A DNA stretch of 64,000 bases, taken from positions 1-64,000 of the forward strand of contig JBMNPT010000010.1 of the NCBI GenBank assembly GCA_050943735.1, written 5' to 3'. The notes below the pieces were generated by a model that worked only from the letters and a program-made list of their open reading frames with translations, was not told the origin of the DNA and did no database searches. This DNA is from JBMNPT01 sp050943735. GTDB lineage: Bacteria; Bacillota; Clostridia; Oscillospirales; RGIG577. Shown here in pieces: positions 25,434 through 33,757 of the stretch (positions are counted from its first letter, which is position 1; every line of letters begins with the position of its first letter). Made by a program: the position numbers and the translations under genes.

Positions 25434-27401
25434 ATGGATCATATGATTGGAAAAATATTGGCCAACCGGTATGAGATCCTGGAAAAGATCGGTGCCGGAG
25501 GAATGGCCAATGTCTATAAAGCCAGATGTCATGTACTCAATCGCTATGTGGCGGTGAAGATTCTCAAGGAAGAGTACAAGGATGAAAAGGAATTTCTGGA
25601 TCGTTTCAGCACCGAAGCTCGGGCAGTGGCGCTGATGTCTCACCCCAACATTGTGGCGGTGTATGATGTGGGCAACGAGGAAGGTCTGCCCTATCTGGTG
25701 ATGGAACTGATTGAGGGCATTACCCTCAAGCAGTACATTGCCCAGAAGGGGGCGCTGACCGCCAAAGAAGTTATTCACTTCACCTATCAGATTCTCAAGG
25801 CGTTGGAGCATGCTCACAGCCGCAACATCATTCACCGGGATATGAAGCCCCAGAATATCATGCTGCTGCGGGACGGCACCATTAAGGTGGCTGACTTCGG
25901 CATCGCCCGTTTTACCCTGGCCAATACCAAAACGGTGACCGATACCGCCATCGGTTCGGTGCATTACATTTCTCCGGAGCAGGCCAAGGGCAGTGTGGCG
26001 GACCAGCGGGCCGATATTTATTCAGTGGGCGTGATGATGTACAAAATGCTCACCGGCCGGTTGCCTTTCAATGGAGACAATCCGGTGGCGGTGGCCATTA
26101 TGCATCTGCGGGGAGAGTACCCCAAGCCCCGGGAGATCAATCCCAATATTCTGCCCGGTTTGGAGGAAATCACCCTGAAGGCCATGTGTCGGGAACCGGC
26201 ACTGCGTTATCAGTCTGCTACTGAAATGTTGGAGGATATAGTCAAATTCCGCAACAATCCCACCATTACCTTCCAGCATCAGCTGGGGTACGATGAGGAG
26301 CAGGGAACCATGCGCTTCAAACCTCCGGTGGAGGAGCTGCGACGTGAGCCGGTGCGGAGTCAGCCTCAGCAAGCGCGCCGCAGTGCGCCTCCTCGTCGTC
26401 GGCAGGAGGAGGAGTATGAGCCTCAGGAAAATCGTTTTCTGCCGTTGAAAATCATGGCGATTTGCATTGGTATTGCTCTGATTTTGGCCATTGGATTCTT
26501 TGCTATCAACAGCCTTATGAATGTGGATGCCGACCCAACTGATCCGGATGCCTCTACCTCCCAATCGCAGGAGGAGGAGATTGAGGTGCCTAAGATTGAA
26601 GGGCTCGCTTATGACAAGGTGCTGGAAAATGAACAGTATGAGCAGTTTGTCATTGTACAGGAGAGCACGAAATTTGACGAGAACGTGGAGCCTGGAATCA
26701 TTCTGAATCAAACGCCCGCCGCTGGCGAGATGGTAGCTCCTGGCAGTGAAATCCGAGTGGTGGTGAGCAAAGGTGCTGAAACAGTCATCATTGAAGATGT
26801 GAGCGGACGGGATTATGAGAGTGCCGCAGCCAAACTGGAAGCCCAGGGACTCAAACCCAATCGGCAGGAGGCCTATCACGATACCATTCCGGCAGGTTCG
26901 GTGATTGAAACCCGTCCTGGAAACAACACCGAAGTGACAGTGGGCAGCACGGTGCAGGTGTATGTGAGCCGTGGACCAGAGCCCAAGCTCATCAACACAC
27001 CCAACGTGGTGGGTAAAGAACTGGATGAGGCGGTACAGGAACTGTCCGCAGCCGGATTTGTGGTAAAAACACAGGAGAAATTCAGCGATAAATCCAAGGG
27101 AGAAGTGCTGGAGCAGACCATTGCGGCCGGTACCCAGGTGGAAGAAAAGAGCGAAATCACCATCACTTACAGCAAGGGACCGGAGAGCTATACCTACGAT
27201 TACTATATCAACCTGCCCTCTGAACCGGCGGAATACAACGTTCGCATTGAAGTGGGTGGTGTGGAACAGTTCAATCAGCACTGCTATGCCCGGGACCGTA
27301 CCTTGCACGCGGTGCTCAAGGGGTCCGGCACCCAGTCGGTGGAGGTATTCATCGATGGTGAGCTGTATCCCGAGGGCAGCAAGACGGTGCAGTTCAGTTG
27401 A
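25434..27401 (+). CDS. prkC: Eukaryotic-type Ser/Thr protein kinase with PASTA domains
   Basis: 655 residues. The cytoplasmic kinase domain (about 10-270) has GAGGMANVYKA, the VAVKIL lysine, IIHRDMKPQNIM and DFGIAR. A basic juxtamembrane stretch is followed by one transmembrane helix near 345-365 and three extracellular PASTA repeats (about 390-590), ending in a short beta-rich tail. PASTA repeats bind muropeptides. The ATG at 25434 lies nine bases after GAGGAGG. It forms a unit with prpC and rsgA. Confidence 0.96.
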   Translation: MDHMIGKILANRYEILEKIGAGGMANVYKARCHVLNRYVAVKILKEEYKDEKEFLDRFSTEARAVALMSHPNIVAVYDVGNEEGLPYLVMELIEGITLKQYIAQKGALTAKEVIHFTYQILKALEHAHSRNIIHRDMKPQNIMLLRDGTIKVADFGIARFTLANTKTVTDTAIGSVHYISPEQAKGSVADQRADIYSVGVMMYKMLTGRLPFNGDNPVAVAIMHLRGEYPKPREINPNILPGLEEITLKAMCREPALRYQSATEMLEDIVKFRNNPTITFQHQLGYDEEQGTMRFKPPVEELRREPVRSQPQQARRSAPPRRRQEEEYEPQENRFLPLKIMAICIGIALILAIGFFAINSLMNVDADPTDPDASTSQSQEEEIEVPKIEGLAYDKVLENEQYEQFVIVQESTKFDENVEPGIILNQTPAAGEMVAPGSEIRVVVSKGAETVIIEDVSGRDYESAAAKLEAQGLKPNRQEAYHDTIPAGSVIETRPGNNTEVTVGSTVQVYVSRGPEPKLINTPNVVGKELDEAVQELSAAGFVVKTQEKFSDKSKGEVLEQTIAAGTQVEEKSEITITYSKGPESYTYDYYINLPSEPAEYNVRIEVGGVEQFNQHCYARDRTLHAVLKGSGTQSVEVFIDGELYPEGSKTVQFS

Positions 27402-27415
27402 CGGGGGAGGCATCC

Positions 27416-28297
27416 ATGGAACAGGGCATCATTCTCAAGGGAATCGGAGGATTCTACTATGTGCAGCTGATGGATGGCTCGGTGTTGGAGTGTAAAGCCC
27501 GAGGACGTTTCCGCCGGGATCGGATCAAGCCCATGGTGGGCGATCGGGTAGAGGTGGAGCGTACGGTGCCGGGAGAGGGATTTCTCCTCTCCATCCAGCC
27601 CCGGCGCAACAGTTTGATCCGGCCTGCCATTGCCAATGTGGATCAGGCGTTTGTGGTGGTCACTCCCCGGGACCCGGAGCCCAATCTGCTTCTTATTGAC
27701 AAAATTCTGGCCATCTGTGCCCTGCGGGACATTCAGGCGGTGGTGGTGGTCAACAAGACCGATCTGGACAGCGGCGATGAACTGGTCTCCATTTATGAGG
27801 GCGCAGGGTATCCCTGTATACGGGCCTGCGCGACCCAAGGCGTGGGAATTGACGAAATCCGCTCCAGACTGGCCGGGAAAATTTCCTTTTTCTCCGGCAG
27901 CAGCGGGATTGGCAAGTCCAGCATCATCAATCAGCTGGAAGAGAGCATTCACATGGAGGTGGGCGCCATCAGCGATAAAATCGCCCGGGGGCGCCACACC
28001 ACCCGGCATGTGGAGCTGTTTCCCCTCACCGGGGGAGGCTACATCGCGGACACTCCGGGTTTTTCCTCCTTTGATCTGGAAAAACTGGATGTGCTTCGCA
28101 AGGAAGAACTGGTGGAAGGCTTCCCGGACATTGCCCGGTACAGCAATGGCTGCCGTTTTACTGGCTGCAGCCACACCTGTGAAAAGGGCTGCGCTGTTTT
28201 AGAGGCCGCGCAAAAGGGCCTCATTGCCCCCAGCCGGCTGGAATCTTACAAAATGCTGTACGAGCAGCTCAAGCAGATCAAGGAGTGGGAGCGATGA
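27416..28297 (+). CDS. rsgA: Ribosome small-subunit-dependent GTPase RsgA
   Basis: 293 residues. An N-terminal OB fold is followed by a circularly permuted GTPase: NKTD (G4) precedes the P-loop GSSGIGKSSI (G1), RHTTRHVEL (G2) and DTPGFSSF (G3). A C-terminal zinc site follows (CRFTGCSHTCEKGC). RsgA checks late 30S maturation. It overlaps thiN by four bases. The rpe gene found between them in Bacillus is missing. Confidence 0.96.
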   Translation: MEQGIILKGIGGFYYVQLMDGSVLECKARGRFRRDRIKPMVGDRVEVERTVPGEGFLLSIQPRRNSLIRPAIANVDQAFVVVTPRDPEPNLLLIDKILAICALRDIQAVVVVNKTDLDSGDELVSIYEGAGYPCIRACATQGVGIDEIRSRLAGKISFFSGSSGIGKSSIINQLEESIHMEVGAISDKIARGRHTTRHVELFPLTGGGYIADTPGFSSFDLEKLDVLRKEELVEGFPDIARYSNGCRFTGCSHTCEKGCAVLEAAQKGLIAPSRLESYKMLYEQLKQIKEWER

Positions 28298-28932
28298 AAT
28301 GTGTAATCATCACCGGAGGGCCGGAACTGGATGTGGAGGCACTGCGAGCCTCTTTGGCGGAAGAGCCGGCGCCCTTTGTCATCTGCGCCGACCACGGGTA
28401 CGACAACGCTCGGCGGGCAGGGGTGTCTCCTCATTTGCTGCTGGGAGATTTTGACTCCATGGAAGCGGACCGGAAGATGGTGGAAGGACAGCCGGAGACC
28501 ATTGTCTATCCGGCCGAAAAGGACGATACCGACACAGTGGCGGCGGTGAAGGAAGCCCTGCGCCGGGGATTCCGGGAAGTGGAGCTTCACGGCGCCACCG
28601 GAGCCCGATTGGACCACTGTCTGGGCAATGTGGCCTGTCTGCTCTATCTGGCCAATCGGGATGCGCAGGGGACAATATACTATCCCTGGGGAAGCATCTC
28701 GCTGGTGCGGAAGGAGAAAATCCTGATGAACCAGAAAGGCAAAACCGTTTCCCTGCTGCCTATTGGGGGGCCTGCCGCAGGGGTGACACTGGAGGGGTTT
28801 TATTATCCCCTGCATGAGTACACCATGCAGCCGGAATACCCCATTGGCATCAGCAATGTGGTGACCTCAGACCAGGCGGTGATTCGGGTAAGGGAAGGCG
28901 ATTTGCTTCTCTTTCAAAACAAAACGGTGTAA
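28294..28932 (+). CDS. thiN: Thiamine diphosphokinase
   Basis: 212 residues. GDFDSM near residue 50, EKDDTDT and the GATGARLDHCLGN stretch are the substrate- and Mg-binding motifs of thiamine pyrophosphokinase, which makes the cofactor TPP from thiamine. It is coupled to rsgA through ATGA and ends at a strong terminator; spoVM lies beyond, as in Bacillus. Confidence 0.94.
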   Translation: MKCVIITGGPELDVEALRASLAEEPAPFVICADHGYDNARRAGVSPHLLLGDFDSMEADRKMVEGQPETIVYPAEKDDTDTVAAVKEALRRGFREVELHGATGARLDHCLGNVACLLYLANRDAQGTIYYPWGSISLVRKEKILMNQKGKTVSLLPIGGPAAGVTLEGFYYPLHEYTMQPEYPIGISNVVTSDQAVIRVREGDLLLFQNKTV

Positions 28933-28967
28933 AAGGTGTGGGAAGAAGATTCTTCCCGCACCTTTTT
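28932..28967 (+). terminator. Terminator of the yicC-thiN run
   Basis: 16-bp stem 28932-28947 with 28950-28965 (one G-U-type mismatch), tight turn, followed by T residues. Confidence 0.88.
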
Positions 28968-28986
28968 TGCGCCGTAGCATAGGATA
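28959..28986 (+). promoter_or_regulatory. Mother-cell (SigK/SigE-like) promoter before spoVM
   Basis: CACC (28959-28962), 15-bp spacer, CATAGGATA (28978-28986) fits the SigK consensus mACm/CATAnnnTA; the -10 also suits SigE. The -35 lies inside the 3' arm of the preceding terminator. Assignment rests on Bacillus consensus only. Confidence 0.5.
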
Positions 28987-29020
28987 GAGCAAAGAGAAGG
29001 GAGAGAAGGAGGCGGAGGTC

Positions 29021-29176
29021 ATGTTCTTTTATTCCACCTTTCTGGCAGTGTTTCTCACCGCGCTGGGATGCGGAATTCTGGCGGCGGTTTTTTTACCCAC
29101 AGCCTGCATTGTGGTGGTGTTTGGACTGCTTCTCATCTGCATTGGCGCCGCGCTGTGGCGCTGCCGCAGAAGATGA
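29021..29176 (+). CDS. 51-residue membrane protein upstream of spoVM
   Basis: A short frame starting MFFYSTFLAVFLTALGCGIL with two hydrophobic segments (about residues 5-25 and 28-46) and a basic end WRCRRR. The AGGAGGCGGAGG site upstream is strong, which argues that it is translated. It sits between the SigK/E-like promoter and spoVM, so a sporulation role is likely, but no family is recognised. Confidence 0.6.
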   Translation: MFFYSTFLAVFLTALGCGILAAVFLPTACIVVVFGLLLICIGAALWRCRRR

Positions 29177-29207
29177 TAGATATTTTTTTCGGGAAAGGAA
29201 GATGGGT

Positions 29208-29285
29208 ATGAAAGTGGTCGTTTTCAAACTGCCTGGATTTTTGGGAGGCGTGGTGCGCGCCATGCTGGGGATGAAAAAAAGCTGA
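29208..29285 (+). CDS. spoVM: Stage V sporulation protein M
   Basis: A 25-residue peptide, MKVVVFKLPGFLGGVVRAML followed by GMKKS. It matches the Bacillus SpoVM pattern (KLPKFLGGIVRAML) almost residue for residue, including the helix-breaking Pro near position 9. SpoVM is an amphipathic helix that senses forespore curvature and anchors SpoIVA and the coat basement layer. The AAAGGAAG site is seven bases upstream of the ATG at 29208; an ATG at 29202 is also in frame. Its place after prpC-prkC-rsgA-thiN is the conserved one. It is too short for most gene finders. Confidence 0.93.
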   Translation: MKVVVFKLPGFLGGVVRAMLGMKKS

Positions 29286-29310
29286 AAAAGGGATGTTTTC
29301 ATCCCTTTTT
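29285..29310 (+). terminator. Terminator after spoVM
   Basis: 11-bp stem AAAAAGGGATG / CATCCCTTTTT with a TTTT loop. Confidence 0.88.
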
Positions 29311-29313
29311 CTT

Positions 29314-29322
29314 TGCTATAAT
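29314..29322 (+). promoter_or_regulatory. Extended -10 promoter of ung
   Basis: TGCTATAAT forms an extended -10 element; no good -35 is seen. It overlaps the first in-frame ATG of the ung frame, so translation must start later. Confidence 0.6.
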
Positions 29323-29353
29323 GGAACCAGTTACAGATGAAGGAGGTTCCACA

Positions 29354-30025
29354 GTGGTACAGTTGGGAAATGATTGGGATGAATTGCTCCGGGAGGAGTT
29401 TCAAAAGGACTATTATCTGAAGATCCGGCAGGTGCTCAAAACCGAATATCGCAGCCGAACGATTTATCCGGACATGTATGATATTTTCAACGCGCTGCGG
29501 TACACCAGTTACGCCGACGCCAAAGTGGTGATTTTGGGACAGGACCCCTATCATGGTCCCGGACAGGCCCATGGCCTGGCGTTTTCAGTGAAAAAGGGAA
29601 TTGCTACTCCACCCTCGCTGGTGAATATCTTCCGAGAGATTCAGGATGATTTGGGCATTGAACCGCCGGCCCACGGCTGTTTGGAAAGCTGGGCTCGGCA
29701 GGGAGTGCTTTTGCTCAACACCGCTTTGACAGTGCGGGCTGGACAGGCCAACTCTCACAGGGACATTGGGTGGATCACCTTTACCGACCATATCATTGAA
29801 CTCCTCAACAAACGGGAAAAACCGCTGGTATTTTTGCTGTGGGGAGGCAATGCTAAGGCAAAACGGTCGCTAATCACCAATCCTTCTCATCTGGTGCTCA
29901 CCGCAGCTCATCCAAGCCCACTCTCCGCTTATCACGGATTTTTTGGCTGCCGGCATTTTTCCCAGGCCAATGAGTTCCTGCGCAGTCATGGGCTTGAGGA
30001 AATTGACTGGAAAATTCCGGACTGA
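29354..30025 (+). CDS. ung: Uracil-DNA glycosylase
   Basis: 223 residues. The catalytic LGQDPYHGPGQAHGLAFSV (Asp activates water) and the C-terminal HPSPLSAYHGFFGC define family 1 UDG, which removes uracil from DNA. I chose the GTG at 29354: AAGGAGG lies seven bases before it, and the upstream ATG at 29321 lies within the -10 box. The resulting length equals that of known Ung proteins. Confidence 0.95.
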   Translation: MVQLGNDWDELLREEFQKDYYLKIRQVLKTEYRSRTIYPDMYDIFNALRYTSYADAKVVILGQDPYHGPGQAHGLAFSVKKGIATPPSLVNIFREIQDDLGIEPPAHGCLESWARQGVLLLNTALTVRAGQANSHRDIGWITFTDHIIELLNKREKPLVFLLWGGNAKAKRSLITNPSHLVLTAAHPSPLSAYHGFFGCRHFSQANEFLRSHGLEEIDWKIPD

Positions 30026-30127
30026 AGAAATCGGACGGGTTCTACCCTCCCTCTTTTCCGCATATGGTATATCAAAACCGCCGCTGGAGATGCGGCGGAA
30101 ATGCCGCGGAAGAGAGGGAGTTTTTGT

Positions 30128-31678
30128 ATGGATATCAAGCTGCAGACCAGCAAATTGTGCTGTAAAGAAAAGATCATGGACCAGACCGCTGAGCATGTGA
30201 CTGAGGCGGATGTCATTGTGCCGGACGTGCTGCCCGATGCCGCTCGGATTGTGGATGTATTCCACTGTGTCACCGTGCGGGAGGAGACGGCGGAAACCGA
30301 TGCTGTGACCTTGCACTGCGACATTGTGCATACCATTTTGTACGCGCCGGAAAATGGAAAGGGCGTTCGGTCCATTGTGTGCCGGGGCAGTTTCCGACAC
30401 AGTTTTTCAGCCCGGGGCGTGACCGCCGATACCCAACTGTGGAGCCAGGCGTGGATGCACAAATGCGATTGCCATTTGCTCAACACTCGCAAAATTGGAT
30501 TGCAGTGTACCATTATGCTGCGGGTGCGGGGGTATGCCGATCGGGAATGGCAGCTGCCCTGTGGGCTGGAATGTGAAGAGGGTGAAACCGAAACTTTGTG
30601 CCGCCCCCTGGATCTGTATGTGACCCGGGGAATTGGCTGCCGGACCTTTGACGTGGAAGATCAGCTGGAATTGCCGGCAGGCAAGGGAAGCATTGCGGAA
30701 CTGATGGATACCCGGGTCGAACTGCGGCATCGGGAGAGCAAAGTGCTTCGGGGAAAGGCTGTGGTCAAGGGAGAGGCGCAGGTGGCGCTGCTCTATCTGT
30801 CCAATGCGGAATTGGGTGAAGTGCAGTGCATGGAATATACCATTCCCTTCTCCCAGATCATTGATCTGCCTGCACTGCAGGAGGGGGATTCCATTCAGGT
30901 GGGATTGGAACTCCGCAGGCAGGAGGCTGAGGTATTTGCTGATGAGAGCGGCCAGAAACGAGTGGTACGGCTGGCGCTGGAAGTGCGTGGAACAGTGATT
31001 GCCCGGGGCCAGTGGCAGGGACAGGTGGTGGAAGACGCCTATTCCACCCGCAGACAGTTGCAGCTGCGATGGGGGGAAATGCCTGCCCAGCGGTTGGTAG
31101 AGGAGACTGAAACCCAGCTTACACTCAAGGATGTTCTGCATCCACCCGTTTCGGAAGGGGACAATGGCTGTATCATTCGCATTTGCGGTCGTGCCTGGGC
31201 TGGTTCCACAGTGGTGGAGGAAGGCAGGCTTCGTCTGACTGGGACGGCTGAAATTGACGCGTTGTATCGTTCCGGCGGGGAGGAAGGAGAGTATCATGCC
31301 ATCCGCAAGGCCCTGCCCATCTCCTGGGAATTGCCTGTGGAAGGAGAGGCCGATCGAGTGGAGTGTGACCCGCAGGTATGGGTACAGAGCATCAGTTATA
31401 ATATCAACATGAGCGGGGAGCTGGAGCTGCGAGTGGTATGCGGCGTGCGTCTTCGGGCGGTGGCCAGAGAACCCAGAGCCCTGCTGTGCGGTGCCGAGGG
31501 AGGAGACGCCTGGGAAAAGGGCAATCGGCCCAGCGCCATTATCTACTATAAAAAACCGGAGGAGGAAATCTGGTCCATTGCCAAGCAATACGCGGTGCGG
31601 TTGGAAGAGTTGGCGGATGTCAACGGGGTGGAAGAAGCAGGTGCGTTGGCACATGCAAAAATGCTGTTGATTCCCTGA
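30128..31678 (+). CDS. SipL-like spore morphogenesis protein (DUF3794 repeats plus LysM)
   Basis: 516 residues. Repeated DUF3794/SPOCS-type beta domains (for example VTEADVIVPDVLPDAARIVD and the copies near residues 170-280 and 300-400) are followed by a C-terminal LysM motif (KPEEEIWSIAKQYAVRLEEL...ANGV-like end). This architecture is that of C. difficile SipL, which binds SpoIVA and is needed for coat assembly. The ATG at 30128 follows GAGGGAG. It lies 850 bases from spoVM, whose product also acts with SpoIVA. No SigE promoter was clear. Confidence 0.82.
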   Translation: MDIKLQTSKLCCKEKIMDQTAEHVTEADVIVPDVLPDAARIVDVFHCVTVREETAETDAVTLHCDIVHTILYAPENGKGVRSIVCRGSFRHSFSARGVTADTQLWSQAWMHKCDCHLLNTRKIGLQCTIMLRVRGYADREWQLPCGLECEEGETETLCRPLDLYVTRGIGCRTFDVEDQLELPAGKGSIAELMDTRVELRHRESKVLRGKAVVKGEAQVALLYLSNAELGEVQCMEYTIPFSQIIDLPALQEGDSIQVGLELRRQEAEVFADESGQKRVVRLALEVRGTVIARGQWQGQVVEDAYSTRRQLQLRWGEMPAQRLVEETETQLTLKDVLHPPVSEGDNGCIIRICGRAWAGSTVVEEGRLRLTGTAEIDALYRSGGEEGEYHAIRKALPISWELPVEGEADRVECDPQVWVQSISYNINMSGELELRVVCGVRLRAVAREPRALLCGAEGGDAWEKGNRPSAIIYYKKPEEEIWSIAKQYAVRLEELADVNGVEEAGALAHAKMLLIP

Positions 31679-31685
31679 GAAAGGA

Positions 31686-31714
31686 TTGCGTTTTTGCAAA
31701 AAAACAGGTACAAT
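31686..31714 (+). promoter_or_regulatory. Promoter of ybjQ-type gene
   Basis: -35 TTGCGT (31686-31691), 17-bp spacer, -10 TACAAT (31709-31714). Confidence 0.65.
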
Positions 31715-31767
31715 TTAGGCAGTACATGTGCAACATGCGCAAAAAGACGTTGAAAAGGAGAATCAAT

Positions 31768-32088
31768 ATGATCGTTACCACCACATCCACCATCGAAGGC
31801 AAGAAGATTCTGGAATACCGGGGCATTGTATTTGGAGAAGTGATCACCGGTGTAAATCTGTTTCGGGACATCGGTGCCGGATTGCGCAACATTTTTGGCG
31901 GACGCAGCGCTGGGTATGAGGAAGAACTCACCGACGCGCGGAATTCTGCGGTGGCGGAGATGGTACAGCGGGCCACTTCGGTGGGAGCCAACGCCGTAGT
32001 AGGGGTAGATGTGGATTATGAGGTTCTGGGTGCCGACAATGGTATGCTGATGGTGAGCGTCAGCGGGACCGCAGTGGTGACAGACTGA
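31768..32088 (+). CDS. YbjQ/UPF0145 family protein
   Basis: 106 residues. TTSTIEGKKILEYRGIVFGEVITG, then ELTDARNSAVAEMVQRATSVGANAVVGVD, are diagnostic of the UPF0145 (YbjQ) family, which forms pentameric rings and is often annotated as heavy-metal binding without firm evidence. The ATG at 31768 follows AAAAGGAGA. It is a single-gene unit with its own promoter and terminator. Confidence 0.9.
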   Translation: MIVTTTSTIEGKKILEYRGIVFGEVITGVNLFRDIGAGLRNIFGGRSAGYEEELTDARNSAVAEMVQRATSVGANAVVGVDVDYEVLGADNGMLMVSVSGTAVVTD

Positions 32089-32090
32089 TC

Positions 32091-32118
32091 AAAAACCGGC
32101 CTTTGGGCCGGTTTTTTT
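32091..32118 (+). terminator. Terminator after ybjQ-type gene
   Basis: Stem AAAAACCGGCC / GGCCGGTTTTT with a 4-nt loop and T7. Confidence 0.92.
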
Positions 32119-32181
32119 ACGTCCTTTTGTAACCTTTTTCCAGCAGCTGCGTCTAGATGGATAGAAAGGAGCGTGACCGGA

Positions 32182-33672
32182 ATGAAAAACAGAAGAAATT
32201 GGAGATGTATTGTAGGAGCGTCTGTGGCGACATCAATGCTGCTCACAGGATGTACAGCCCGGGGAACGCCCTCTACCAGCGATCTGTACAAAGGCATGCA
32301 GGGGACAGTGGACTGGCAGACAGAAGGACAGAACTTCCGGGACGGGTATAATCAATTTTCAGTGGAATTGCTGCAGCGGGCGGCGGCACCCGGACAAAAT
32401 ACCTTGCTTTCTCCTTTGTCGGTGGGGATGAATCTGAGTATGGTGGCTGCGGGAGCCAAAGGGCAGACCCGGGAGGAATTGCTGTCTCTGCTGGGGCTGG
32501 AAGAGGGATCTCCTCTGCTGGAATTGGGATTTGGCGCTTGGATGGCAGAGGTAGGACAGTTGCCTCATGGCCGGTTAGACGTGGCCAATTCCCTGTGGTA
32601 TCGGGAGGGAGAGCCCTTTACCCTGAATCAGGAATACGCCGACCGCATGATCCGGCAATTTGGCGCCCAGATAGAAGGCGCAGATTTTTCTGATCCAGCA
32701 TTGCCTGGAAAGATCAACCGTTGGGTATCGGACAGGACAGGCGGTATGATCGACAAGATGGTGGATGAAATTCCCGAAATAGCGGTTCTGTATCTGCTCA
32801 ATGCCCTCTATTTCGAGGAGGATTGGAAAACGCCCTACCTGGCCCATCAGGTGGGAGAGGACTGGTTCTGGCGGGAGGATGGCACTGGGGTCCAGGCGGA
32901 ATTCCTCTACGACAGCGGCAGCTTCCTCTATGTGGAAAATGAACGGGCACAGGGATTTGTCAGACCTTTTGCGGATGACCGGTTTGTCTTTTTGGCTTTG
33001 CTGCCCACAAGCACAGGGCCACTGCAGGACTATGTGGAAGGACTTACTGCCGAAGAACTCACACAATTGTGGGAGGGGCGGAAAGAGGGAAATGTGGTCA
33101 CCCGAATTCCCACCTTCTCCTATGGGTATGAGGTGGAGCTGAAAGAGCCGCTGGAGGCATTGGGGGTGCACAGCGCTTTTGAGATGGAGGAGGCGGATCT
33201 CAGTGGGATGGGTTATTCTACAGATGGGGCGCTGTATCTCTCCAAGGTGAAGCACAAGACGTTCATCACGTTGGATGCCCAGGGAGTGCGTGCAGGGGCA
33301 GCTACCATGAGCGAGGTCAATTCGGGGGGCGCTATGCCTGAGCTGCAAATCGAGCTGGATAGACCTTTTGTATACGCCATTTGGGATACTCAGCTGGAAG
33401 TGCCTATTTTGCTGGGGACAGTGGCGGACCCCACCGGAGGAAAGGCTGGCGGGGAGTGGCTGGAAGGAGAAATTGTACAAAAGCCCCAGGACGGACAACT
33501 GGTGCTGAAACTGGCTGAGCCAATTGAGGGAGTGGAACAGTTGGTGGCCCAGCGTGAGGAATCCTATTTCTGGCCGGGAGAAGTGCAGAAGGGAAGCCGG
33601 GTTCGGATTCTGTATCAGGGAGATCCGGCTGACGGAAAGGTGACGCTGCTGGGCTGTCAACTGCTGGAATAG
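32182..33672 (+). CDS. Serpin-family lipoprotein with extra C-terminal domain
   Basis: 496 residues. The N-terminus is a lipoprotein signal (basic start, hydrophobic core, lipobox LLTGC), so the mature protein is tethered outside the membrane. The serpin fold follows, with NTLLSPLSVGMNLSMVAAGAKGQT, VANSLWY, LYLLNALYFEEDWKTPY, the hinge/reactive loop region (GVRAGAATMSEVNSGGAM) and the signature ELDRPFVYAIWDT. Serpins trap serine or cysteine proteases. About 80 residues after the serpin core form a separate small beta domain (GEIVQKPQDGQLVLKL...). The ATG at 32182 is better spaced from AAAGGAG than the GTG at 32173. Confidence 0.9.
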   Translation: MKNRRNWRCIVGASVATSMLLTGCTARGTPSTSDLYKGMQGTVDWQTEGQNFRDGYNQFSVELLQRAAAPGQNTLLSPLSVGMNLSMVAAGAKGQTREELLSLLGLEEGSPLLELGFGAWMAEVGQLPHGRLDVANSLWYREGEPFTLNQEYADRMIRQFGAQIEGADFSDPALPGKINRWVSDRTGGMIDKMVDEIPEIAVLYLLNALYFEEDWKTPYLAHQVGEDWFWREDGTGVQAEFLYDSGSFLYVENERAQGFVRPFADDRFVFLALLPTSTGPLQDYVEGLTAEELTQLWEGRKEGNVVTRIPTFSYGYEVELKEPLEALGVHSAFEMEEADLSGMGYSTDGALYLSKVKHKTFITLDAQGVRAGAATMSEVNSGGAMPELQIELDRPFVYAIWDTQLEVPILLGTVADPTGGKAGGEWLEGEIVQKPQDGQLVLKLAEPIEGVEQLVAQREESYFWPGEVQKGSRVRILYQGDPADGKVTLLGCQLLE

Positions 33673-33696
33673 AAACACAAGAAACCAAACTGGCAC

Positions 33697-33725
33697 TTGT
33701 AAATGGCCTCCGGATTCCGTATAAT
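33697..33725 (+). promoter_or_regulatory. Promoter of asnS
   Basis: -35 TTGTAA (33697-33702), 17-bp spacer, -10 TATAAT (33720-33725). The leader is too short for a T-box. Confidence 0.75.
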
Positions 33726-33757
33726 AGAGGGTATCAGGAAAATGGAGGTAAAAATCA

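Noticed and set aside
33661..33757. T-box riboswitch before asnS
   Set aside because: The leader after the promoter is about 30 bases, too short for stem I and antiterminator.
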